NCBI GenBank assembly: GCA_022702705.1
Contig: CM040428.1
Location: 94,918,287-94,982,286 of the forward strand
Origin: Papilionanthe hookeriana x Papilionanthe teres
Lineage: Eukaryota > Streptophyta > Magnoliopsida > Asparagales > Orchidaceae
Length of the DNA stretch: 64,000 nucleotides
Direction of reading: 5' to 3'
The translations under genes were made by a program, and so were the position numbers. Below are positions 33,241-43,797 of this stretch, in pieces; the first letter of the stretch is position 1, and each line of letters starts with the position of its first letter. Under the pieces are notes generated by a model. It did no database searches, had not been told where the DNA came from, and saw nothing but the letters and a program-made list of their open reading frames with translations.

Positions 33241-34807
33241 TTGTGCTAAAGCTTCTCACACCTGCTGTTCTACCATATTTTTAATATCCTTTTCTGGAAT
33301 CATGCTTTGTGTAAAATCCTTCTTTGTTGGTTCGTCTCCGTTGACGGATGTGATCTCTTTTCCTCCATCTACAATATGGACAATTTCTGGGGGTGTCTCT
33401 TTCTGAGGCTGGGCCTGACTCTAGAGAGTGGCTAAGGCAGCAGCCATCTATTCCATTCTCTTTGCCATCTGGGAAATCGTATCATCTCTTTCCCGAAGCT
33501 GTGCTCTCTGCAGCTGCCGGAGCACCTTGCGAAGTTGACGATGCTCGTGTCTCAACCATGTTGATCTCGGCATACTCCTCGTCCATGAACTCTGATGAGT
33601 CAATTTCGTCTCCTAATTCTTCTTCTCTTTCTTTTGCTAACTGTCGGATGTCGGTCCTTAAATTGTCCATGGCATCCTCTAGTGGCCTTTTCCGCACGGT
33701 CTCGCAGTTGTCTCGTGACGGTTGTTGAACTTCCTTCCCGAGAGTCCCCTTTATTGCGGTAGCACTTTCTTCTGATTCGAGTCTCCTGACGAGACCTTTC
33801 TTCTCAGGACATTGTTTTGGTCTTAGTTCGCCAGTAGTAGGTCGCCATACCATCCTTCTTGCAGCCGGAAGCCTAGGACCGGATGGTCTATCGGCTATAT
33901 GCTGGAAGGTGGTATCCTCCCTAATTTGTAGACCCGATACAACAACGGGTGGACTGGCTTTTATCTTCTTCTTTGATTTCTCTGTGGCAGCAACAGGCTC
34001 TATTCGCGGTCCGAGGTGGGATTTAGCTGGTACCCGTCCTATCCTTCTTAAGATTTCTGACACAGGGCATCTTTCTTTCTTTGCCAACCTTTCTATCACA
34101 GCTTGCAGTCGGGCAAATGGCGTAGTCTTATCCCTTTTCCTCTTGTAATTGTTGTAGTATGCAGGTCGGGGTAATGCGGTGGCGATCCTACGAACATCCT
34201 CTTCATCTGATGTGGCAGAGAGGGGGTGAAACCTGCTCCCTTCCAATAGAGGTATATACTCAGGCAGTTCTTCTCTTTCTTCAGGAATTTCTTCTAGAAA
34301 AACAACTTCGGTAGCTCTAGCTTTCTTGGCGATCTTCCCCGCTCTATTTCTCCTTGGAGTCCGAGTTAGGGGTGCAACTCTTGAACTGGACCCAATCTTA
34401 AAAACATATGGTATTGTAGCGAAATCTGTACCCTCCACGGTGACAGGCTCATCACAGACTTGGGTTTCCTTCCCCTTCAGTTTGGCAGAAGTTGGGGTAG
34501 GTGCAGAGATGACTAGACCGGTGGGGGTAGAGATAACAGTCCTCCTACGAACAGTAGCACTCCTCTCAGCTGGAACCCTTTACAGGGGAGGGAATTCTTG
34601 AGTCGATTTCAGGTTGAACTCAATTACGGGCTCTTCAGTTTCTGACAATTTGTCCATTAGTGTGAAGAGAGTGACGTCAGCGAACTTGACATCTGTGTTG
34701 CCAAATCCTTGTCTGAAACGGATGATCCCATTGTCGGGCAACTCATCCTTGTAAACGGCGAAGTCCATTCCATTGGTGAAGGAAAAGATTAACTTTGGGG
34801 CAGTCAT
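33241..34807 (-). pseudogene. N-terminal part of Gag (long, coiled, basic)
   Basis: It starts at the ATG 34805-34807 (MTAPKLIFSFTNGMDFAVYK) and shares one frame down to 33482, with a single TAA at 34580-34582 where the other element has Gln. It has a compact N-terminal domain of about 60 residues, a Pro/Thr-rich linker, a basic RTPRRNRAGKIAKKAR patch, then a Lys/Glu-rich helical part (RQLAKEREEELGDEID). A deletion near 33505 shifts the frame before RERDDTISQMAKRME, after which the capsid part follows. The N-terminal domain and the RRN-rich patch recur at the start of the AlkB protein. This Gag extension is much longer than in ordinary Gypsy elements. Confidence 0.8.
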
Positions 34808-35338
34808 TTTCTGCAGGGCAGATTCCGAATGTCAGTCCCGAATTATGCTTCTTTTCATCGTAAAGTTTAGGATGAAAAAGAAAGAGTCCAAATACATTTG
34901 TGATTTTTAAAAGAGATTGTTTATTAGGGGGGTTGTTTATTAGCAGGTTCGTTCGTTAGAAACAAAACGATTAAAGGAAAAAGGTTATAGAAACGGTAAA
35001 GGGCCCGATTTAGAATTGAAAAGGAAAAGAAAGTCTTATGCAAGACTTCTTGACTCGAAGGACCGCTCCTAAACTAACACCTATTGGGGGTCCACCCCAC
35101 CTCAGAAAAGAGGTAAAAGGATCTCGGAAACTCTCTTTTTAGGGGTGTCTAAACAGTGGCTCCTAAATCTGAGAGGAGTTGGCTATACTTGTTCAAGACA
35201 GAAATGAACGGGGTATTCCAACGGAAGAATGGTAGTTTTGGTCCACTAGGGATATGGACTCACTACCGATTTATGAAAGCAAAACCATTCAATCAAAAAT
35301 GGAGAGAGGAACTAGTCCCCAGCAGAGTCGCTAGAAGC
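34808..35338 (-). promoter_or_regulatory. 5' leader: primer site to gag start
   Basis: Non-coding leader between the primer site and the gag ATG. It contains the 18-mer acacctattgggggtcca (35077-35094, plus strand), which is the exact reverse complement of 21903-21920 beside the 3' LTR. At the gag end, TCTGCCCTGCAG|AAAATG (AG at 34812-34811) looks like a splice acceptor. The other element conserves it as TCTGCCCTACAG|AAATG. Confidence 0.6.
35316..35333 (-). promoter_or_regulatory. primer-binding site (tRNA-Arg-like)
   Basis: TAGCGACTCTGCTGGGGA starts 5 bases after the 5' LTR end. It resembles the TGGCGACTC-type site that Tat/Ogre elements use with tRNA-Arg, but its second base is A in place of G, so it would mispair with the tRNA CCA end. 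The plus-strand element has the same TAG start. Confidence 0.75.
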
Positions 35339-37559
35339 TGTCGGCATATTTTTTTAGGTTTGTGTGTTGTATTTTGAAAAGGGGTCGTCAACAGAAGTTG
35401 TCGGTGAATTTTAGGTTTTAAATTTAATTTAAATAAATATAATATAGAAAGTAGCATTTGATTTTGAAAATAATTTTAAGTTTGAAACTTTTAAGATACG
35501 AAATCAAACCGATCTCACATCCCGAATAGTTTATATAAACGAGCACCGCACCACAAATCGTGTATTTATCTTGAGGAATAGACACACTGCTTGATGATGG
35601 GGCTCGGTTAAATAAACTAGAAGATTTATGACATCCGTTTGGTCTGCGAACCAACTTTATAAGTCGACAAGTTCCCCCGCTTAATATAAAGGAATTAAGC
35701 GGGGTTTATATTACTCGGGTTCTTAAAGTTCCCTATAAGGGCAAGCCCCTATAGTTAATCACATCTTAAATGACGGGAATCATTTAAGAAAACTCTCGAT
35801 AATGATCAGTGGTTTTGCTCTCAAGAATTTCAAAGTTTAAGATTTTCAAAGGATTGAATTTTGAAGATTTCAATAGGGAATGGATCAAATTTGGAACAGT
35901 TATTTTCAGGAGTCCAAAGGAAGACAAGTAGGAGAAGCTGAGGATCCAAGAAGAATCTTGGCAACTTCCCAAACTATCCTATTGTTTGGTTTGAATTTGA
36001 GAATATCATTTAATGTTTCAATCCTATCCATTTTAATTAATTAGGACTTATATTCGTATGACATGATCATACAAATAGCCTCGAAGATGTGAGGGTTTAT
36101 GTCATACCGAAAGACTACCTCGGAGTCCTAAGACCGGTTAGGGCTTGATTTGCATAACATGATTATGCAAATAACTAACAAAAAGTTGAGAAATTATGTT
36201 GCACTAGGCAAACTACCTCGAAGTCCTATGGCTTTGTTATTTAACTCTAAGAAAGGTTTCGCTGAAGTAGCCACAAGTTTTGCTGATGACGATGGTCGTG
36301 CTGCCCACTGTGCTCCAAGCACCTTGTTGTTGCAGAGGTTTAGTTTTAGAAGTCATAAATCAGGAGATGAGAGAAGTGTTTTGGTTTAGAGAGAATCTTA
36401 AAATCCAAGTGTTTTTAATATTTAATTAAAATAAATCTTAAAGTTGTTTAAACATAACCGATTAAGATCCCACGGTTCCGTCATCCCGACACCATTATTT
36501 TCATTGAATTCACTTAGTCCAGATGAATTTGCTAAACTCAACTGAATGAGTTCCACACTTTCATTTAGACCGTGGGAAATCCCGTTAGCAACACGTGGGT
36601 TACATCATCCGAGGTATTCCCGATCATTCAACGAGACGTTTTAATTTAGTTACAATTGTAGTTTTGTTGTTACGTTTGTGATTAAATCTTGAGTTATTTT
36701 ATATTTTGGAATGTTGTGGCAGTGAATTTTATCTTGCAATGACTTTTATTTTAGTTTTGGTTTCAGTTCAGGGACTATCCTAAAGGTTTTGGTTTTCATA
36801 CAACAGTCTTGTTTATCATGCAAGAAAAAGTAAAGTACAGTGCATGTAAGTAAATTGCAATAAAATAAAAGCGTATCTGGAGGGTCTTCCCATCATCCCA
36901 AGCTGCACTTGAAACACATGTTAAGGCATTTAAATATTTTTGCAAGAAATACCTAGGTAAAGCTAAGGGAAAGGGTTTTGATTGTCTACCAAGTTCCTAA
37001 TCCTATAATTAGTCATCTCCTATGACGTCTAGGTTCTTGGTGTGGTTTAAGGATGATTTTCTTCATCAAAGAACAACTAGATTCAATTGTTCTTCTAAAA
37101 CATCCCGTCATATTGAGGAAGTGCTTAGGACGAGTCCTAAACATCTTTTCAATATTTGCGGGATTGTTTTGAGTCCAAGTAAATTTAGTTGCACGAGTGA
37201 ATTAATCATCCAGGGGTTTAAGTTTTGTTCCCTTGCTCAGTGAACTAGGACATTTGAATATCCTATAAGTGAAGTAACACTTCACTCGATACTTCATTTA
37301 AGTGTTATAATAATAAGAGCTTTAAAAGGGTAAATCAACTTATTAAGTATTTTAATGATTTAAACTTAATGATTTAATTTTAATTTTGACTTAATTATAA
37401 AAAATTAGTTTAGGTTTGGAATAATGTTCAAGTCATTTTTTTTTAATTTAAATCTTTACGTTTTAAGTGATGTTATATCTTAGATTTAACCTTTATGTTT
37501 TAAGTTTACTTTAAGTGTTTGGTTTAACTCTTAATGATTTCATTTAGGTGTGTTGTTAA

Positions 37560-37830
37560 ATGATTTTAATTCAATTTAATTTAAGTTTAATTTAAGTTCA
37601 ATTTAATTTAATTTAATTTAATTTGATTTGATTTAATTTAATTTAATTTAATTTAATTTAATTTAATTTAATTTAATTTTAATTTAATTTGGTTTAATTT
37701 AATTTGGTTTAATTTAATTTTAATTTAATTTGATTTAATTTAATTTAATTTTAAATTTTAATTTAATTTAATTTTAATTCAACTTAATTTGATTTAATTT
37801 ATTTTGATTTAATTTTAATTTTTATCTTAA
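37560..37830. repeat. AAATT-type minisatellite in 5' LTR
   Basis: Counterpart of 16600-16830, with a longer uninterrupted ATTTA run near 37625-37680. Confidence 0.8.
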
Positions 37831-40100
37831 TATATTAAATATGATTTAATTTAATTGTTAAGGTGTTAACTTGATTTAGATTTTGATTTAATTTAATCTC
37901 AACATCTTAAATTTAATTTAATTTAATTGTTAAATTGTTTAGCATTTTAAATTTTAAGTTAGGATTATCCTTTTAGTTATGAATTAAATATTATTGAAGT
38001 GATTAATTTAGGGATTCATAAATTAATGAATAAATATCCTCTTAATAATATCCCTACTTTAATAATTCCAATTTCTATTATTCTTCCAAAATTTCAATTA
38101 ATTAATTAATTAAAGTTTTATTTTAATTATATTTGAAATGGTTAGTAGGTTTCTACCCTCAATCATTTAAGTTTCAGTCATCCAAAATCAGTTTAAAATC
38201 AAATATTTTACTCTCCCTTTTTTGATTAATCCTAAAATTTTAATTAAGGGTTGAAATTTTTAATTACCCTTTTGCCCTTCAAGTTTAACAATTCTATAAC
38301 TCACTAAACTAAGCTCAAGTGAACTTGAAATTTTTATGTAACCTCACTCACATGTCAATTAAGACATTAGAGGAGAAAATGTGATTTTTCTGTATTTAAT
38401 TTATTTATGTAATTATTTTTTAATGGAAAATAGGTGTTTTCAAGGAAAACTCAAGAAAATGTTTCTATTCTTAAGAAAATTGTGACCAAGGAAATGTTTC
38501 TATTCTTAAGAAAATTGTGGGATATTCCTAATGATTAGAGGACCATTTAGGCCAATTTTGGTGATTTTTTGAATTATATTTTATTTATTAGAATTATAAT
38601 GACTTTTGGAGTATTAATTAATTTAAAAAAGAATTAAAAATTGAAAAAAGGGTTTTATATTTTTCAAAAATCTTTCTGACCTCAGGGAAATCAGAGAACC
38701 AAATTTTATATTTTTCTGATTTTTCTTTGATTTATTAGAATTATTTTAGTGGAAATGTTAAAGAAAATCATTTCTTTTTAATTCAAAAATTGTTTTAAGC
38801 CTTTAAAATTCAATATCTTACCCTAGAGGCTTAGGAAAAATATTTGGTTTGTTCCTAGGTGATTAGAATTCAAAATGTGACATTTTGGTGATTTTTAATA
38901 TTTTTATGATTTTTATTATTTTTTAGTTCTTAAAAATATTAAAATAATGATAAAAATCAACTTTTTTAGAAAGTTACAATTTTAATTTTTCTAAATTTCT
39001 CTGATATCAGAGAAGCCCCAAAACCATTTTTGTGAATTTTTAAAAAGTATTTTGTGAGTTATGAATTTTTAAAGTTTAATTTTGGTTATGTGACTTTATT
39101 AATCCATTTAGTGGGGTTAAACATTTCCAATTGATTTCAAATTTTTATGTGATGTTCCTCTGATCCTAAAGATCAGTGGAGAAATGTTTTCAAGTTAATT
39201 TGATGTGTAGTTAACCCTAATTAATTAAAGTTCAATTTTGGGTGTTTAGGCCAATTAGGGTTGTTCCATGTGAATTAACTCAAAACCTATTTTTCCTAGG
39301 TTCCTCTGGTCATAAGAAACATCACCAAATTTTCCTAGAATTTATTTCTCAACATGCTAATTATTGGAATTAAAATACTCAAAACAGTAACATGAACTTG
39401 GAAAATCAATAACTTCTCATAGGGATGGCCTCTAATCTTGGAAAATTCAGGGAATGTTCCCAAGTTCAGAGGCTTCAAAAGCCCTATGGTCTCATGCCAT
39501 GGTGAATTGCCTATACAAATGAATAATTAAAACAATGGAGAGAGTAAATAAATCATTAAAAATAAAATACTTGATGAAATGACTTGATTTCTTTTCTACA
39601 TTATTCTCCTCTGTTCACTAAGCAAGAGGGTATTTTTATTTTATTTTTGTGATTTTTCTATGCAAAGATATGGATTTTTGAAGTTTTGGTAATTAAATAA
39701 ATAGAAAATAGCCCTAATTTCCTACTTATTCACGCGGCGCCACGCCATCCTCGGCAGCTCCGAAAGGCCACGCGGTGCGCTCTGATTCGGCGCCGCCATC
39801 TGAGTCAGCACTGCGGGTGGGGGCCCGCCATTCATGTATCATCTCTCGGTCCGACGCCATCTGAGCCGTCAGTCCAATACACGCGCGAATGGACGGCATC
39901 CGTTCATCGTCCCCGATCGACTTCACCCGAGAGCCGTCCATCTTCCAGGCTTGATATCTCTCTCGATTCTTAACCGATTTCTACGTTCTTATACTCTATG
40001 GATTTGTCTTGAAGAGACAAACACATCCATACGGTTATGTGGCATGAAATTAACCCAATCAAAATAGAGAATGTTCAGAAGCTCGGGAAGAAGAGAGAGC

Positions 40101-40110
40101 TCATACCTTT
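40101..40110 (-). promoter_or_regulatory. splice-donor-like site in 5' LTR of nested element
   Basis: AAAG|GTATGA on the sense strand, GT at 40106-40105, about 425 bases after the TATA-like box. Joining it to the acceptor at 34811 would remove a 5.3-kb leader intron that includes the primer site. Joining it to 26188 would give an AlkB mRNA. Inferred from motif and conservation only. Confidence 0.45.
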
Positions 40111-40528
40111 GCTCAGAGAAGTGTGGCTTCGATCTTAGAGTTGTGTCACCTTCGATTGGACCTAAGCAAGCTCCAGATGAAGTCTCTGGCCCTGGGGAAT
40201 TGCCTACACCTAATTTCCACCAGACCCGATTTCAACCTTTAGAGTCTAGGACAAATGGGTGGCCTGGAGAGGGGGCTTTCACTGGGGAACTCCTTCTCTT
40301 GGTCTTGTGCAGGTGTGGGTGAGTTTAATTTAATTTTGGTGGAGGATTTGAGAGTGTCTTGTTCTGGCCTGAGAATTGAGCTCCAAAATTGAGCTCAATC
40401 AGTGAGTGTTAGGGCAGGAGAACAGTGGGGATGGATTGCTCTTGGCTAGGGGAAGCTTTGTGAGGAGTTGGAGGGATTCTGTGAAGGTTTGGTTCAGCCA
40501 ACCTTTTGGCCGAGAGGGGTTGGCTGGC

Positions 40529-40535
40529 TTAAATA
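40529..40535 (-). promoter_or_regulatory. TATA-like box of 5' LTR
   Basis: TATTTAA on the sense strand, conserved in the other LTRs at the same place. It is the likely core promoter of the nested element. Confidence 0.5.
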
Positions 40536-42882
40536 GCCATGGCCATGGCTTTTCAGGGGGAGTTAGGGTTTTAGATCAACTGCTCAGGGCAAGGGAAGAA
40601 CAACTGCAATGGCCACTGGGCATGGGGCAGCTCAGCAGGTGGGAATTCCAAACTTTGGCTCATCCCAAGGTTTCGGCCATGGCATTTTCCAGCGACTCAG
40701 GTGGCTGGCCGGCCAGGGTTAGGTCGACCTCGGGCTCGGGGAAGTCGGGGCTTGATTCTGTGGGTTCGATTGAGTTTTGCCAAGTGTAAAGGGGCTGGAT
40801 CAAAGTGGCATGGAGGAGTGTCCATTTTGGCTTGATTTGGTCCAAGCCATGGTTTTGGATTTGGTTCATCTCCCCATGGTCTGATTTTGGGCTGAGGGGG
40901 TCAGGTGGGTCAGGCTCACATGTGTGGTGAAGTCCAGATCAATTTTGTTTAAGTTAATTTTGGGTTAGGGTGAGACATTAAAAGGGTTAAAAAGGTTTAG
41001 TGAGAGCTTAGAAAAAGTCCCCCTCCCCTTGACATTAATAGCTTGGTGAAAAGTCAAACCATCCATGGCTTCATGTGGCTTATACATGGCTTCATGGCTC
41101 ACATTTGGCTTGGCAAGAGTTTGGTCAATTTTCATGGAAACGGGTTTTAGGGATTTTTGGAAATTTTGGGGTAATTTGATGGGATTTGGCATAATACCAT
41201 TTTGGTTTGATTTTCATGATGGATTTAGCACTTAGGGAGTGATATTAATTGAGTGAGGATGAGATGAGATTGTAATGTGGGCTTTAGGATGGGTTTGGGC
41301 TTTTAAAATTTGGTAAAGGTGGGCTTTTAAAATGATTTAAGGGAATGAGCTTTTATGTTTCAAAATGGGCTTTTAGATGAAAAATTTTGCAAATGGCCAT
41401 GCTAAATAAATGTTGGGTTTGGTTTAGGGATGTGTCATGAGTGATTTGAGACAAATTTGAGGTGATTTGGAATTGAATTGAGTCTAATTTGGGTCCCCTT
41501 GGTGATAGGGTCAAAATAGATCAAAATGGACTAACTTGGGCTAAGGTTGGGCTAATGTTGAAATTGGTGTAAAGTCAATGTTGAGAAATTTTTATGGGAG
41601 TGTAACAAAGAGTTTTCAACCTTGGTTGGGCTTTAATCTTGGGATTTGGGCTTATTTGGGTTCATGGTGGATTTAGGCCTATTTCGGGAATTTTGGGTTT
41701 GGGTCCAAATTTTGGGCAAACTATGTTAGTGTTTTGTTTGTGGAGATGTTAGGGAAGATTTAGAAAAGGTTTGGGGTTAATTGGAGTTGAATTGGGTTGG
41801 TTTGAGCTAGGTTTAGGTCATGGGCCAAAATTGGGCTTTAAGCTTAAAAATGGAATTGGATTCAAATGTCAATCAAATTGGACTTAGATTTGGTCTAAAT
41901 TGATGTTGGGGATATTGAATTGAAGCTTAGAATTGAATTAGACCAGAATTGAGATCAATTGGGGTGGTTTGGTTTGACATTGGGTTCACTTGGGTTTAAA
42001 ATGGGTCAAATTGGGGGTTTTGGTAAAAGTGGAGTAAATTGGCAAAATTGGCCCATGATGTAGTTGAATAAAATGAAATTGGGAATATTTGGGATTTTCT
42101 GGAATTTTTTTGGGAATTTTCTGAATTTTTGGATTTTTTGGGGTAAAAGGGCATTTTGGTAATTTGGAGGGTATTTGGGGTATTTTTGGAAATTTTGGTA
42201 TTTTTGGTTATGGATGATCAATTTGAATGGTTGGGAATGTTCAAGGTTAATTTTGGGGAGTTTTGGGTGGTTTGGAAATTTTGGAGGTTTTGGGTAATTT
42301 CAAGGGTTTTTTGGTAGGCTAGGTGGGTCCGGGGCCCTGGGGGTCAAAAATTGAAATTTTGAAAAATGAAGGTTGGTTAAATGTAAGTGAAGTGAAATTT
42401 TAGTTGAGCCATGAAGCCAGGATAAGCTCATATGAGTCATGAAAGGACTCATTTGAGGTATTCACTATGTTGTTCCTAACCCTCTTAGCCAGGGGCTTAG
42501 GGGTTAAGGTCCATCCATGTGAATTACCTACATGAGTCAGGAGATTAAGTTGGGTATAGGTGTGGTTTTTTAGGATGTGTGTGTGAGGGTGTAGTGTATG
42601 TGTAAGTCAGCTCTCATCAGACAGGGCCACCCAGGGTGATCCTAAGGCCAAAGAGTCCTATAGGGAACTCATCCTTTAAACTCCCACATTTGATCTCAAC
42701 CCTCTAGGTGATTAGGGGTCTACAATCAAGCTTGTGGGGTTTGCAGGGAGTTAAGAAGTAGTTTGAGTTTCTAAGTGGTGGATTCCATTTCTAGTCCTCT
42801 AGGATAGTCAAAGGAAAAGCCTAAGGCTAGATCCTAAGTACTAAAAGGAGAAGAGATGACCTCATCAAAAATGAGTTCAACA

Positions 42883-42887
42883 CTCGA
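42883..42887. repeat. target-site duplication CTCGA (right)
   Basis: Matches 14370-14374 and is followed by aaagagaactgg, which is hairpin-array sequence of the host element. Confidence 0.93.
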
Positions 42888-43797
42888 AAAGAGAACTGGA
42901 AGTTAGGTACCAGTCTCAGAAGGATGGGAACTGGATTTTAGGCACCAATCCCAAAACTTGGTATTGATTTGGTTTTGAAGATTCTGTGGAAATTTTAGTT
43001 TAGTGGAAGATTAGAATGAGACATGAAAGTGTTTCACATCCCAAGTGAGTTGATTGAAGATTGATTGTTTGGCGAAGGATATGAATCCATGCCATCAGAA
43101 CCAAATCGAAAATTTCGTGGTTCTGTCAGTAGACTCAGTCGGCCTTCTCAAGAAGGGGGAAGAAAATCGTAGAGAGTCGAAAAGATTTCGAGAACAGCCG
43201 GAAGCTGGGGATATCGGATTCGGGAATTTCGTTTTCATTATTCATTGCTTTTAGTGATTTGATTTTGTTTTAGTTTTGTTTTCGATTGAAATTTCACTTT
43301 GATTCAGATTTTAATTGATTTACTTGGTTCACATCTTGAAGTTTTAAGTTGATCTGTTTTGAGTTTTGGTTTGTGTTTTATTCAGACTTTGAATTTAAAT
43401 TTTATTTTGTTGTTATTATTTCATTCAAATCATTCTTCGTCCAACTTTCTTTTTTTTAGATCGAGTTAAACTCAGATCTAGTGGCGTTTGCAGTGAATTG
43501 CACAAAACTAAAGGCAAAACACAAAGTTCATTTCCACTAAAATGTCGAAGATACATCAGGTGATTCCATCAAAACATTTCTGGTGACATCTTTACGAAAA
43601 CAAACTTTGACAAAAGTTCAAATATATATCTGAACACAGACTGCATTGATATCTTCGTGTACTCTGACAAAATTGTCTGTTTGATTCATCCATGTCTGAA
43701 AAGTAAACTACATAGGTAATAACATCACCTTCCAAGCCACTTTTTGGAGGAGAATCCCACGTAAGTGTATTTTAGAGGTGTGCTACTACTATGTAGC
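42883..43797 (-). mobile_element. host element resumed: end of hairpin array and 3' non-coding part
   Basis: 42888-42955 has the last two array units (ACTGG/CCAGT arms and a degraded one). The rest, to the AlkB stop codon at 43798, is non-coding. Part near 43477-43500 matches 24375-24395 of the nested element, so the layout is the same. An open frame at 43054-43254 (+) has no support. Confidence 0.75.

Larger units (their letters stand above)
14375..42882 (-). mobile_element. complete 28.5-kb Tat/Ogre-like LTR retrotransposon encoding an AlkB protein
   Basis: Both ends are defined by TG..CA LTR termini (TGTCGGCAT at the left, ggTCAACA-type at the right) and a perfect CTCGA target duplication. 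Sense is the minus strand: LTR 42882-35339, primer site 35333-35316, gag from 34807, protease, RT, RNase H, archaeal-type RNase H, integrase (to 26506), AlkB gene 26183-24696, hairpin array 24120-22256, LTR 21900-14375. At 28,508 bp it is at or beyond the largest plant Ogre elements known to me (about 25 kb). Genes carry a few stops and two or more frameshifts. The two LTRs differ by a few percent where compared by eye, so the insertion is not very recent. Confidence 0.93.
35339..42882 (-). mobile_element. 5' LTR of the nested element (7544 bp)
   Basis: This is the partner of 14375-21900, running TGTTGACC-type at 42882 (here with a changed base, tgagttcaaca on the plus strand) to ATGCCGACA at 35339. 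It carries the TATA-like box (40529-40535), the donor-like site (40101-40110), the AAATT minisatellite (37560-37830) and the C/A-rich U3. It should drive transcription leftward into gag. Confidence 0.93.

Noticed and set aside
43054..43254. 66-codon plus-strand frame in the host element's 3' non-coding part
   Set aside because: No homologue in the nested element's equivalent region and no recognisable feature.
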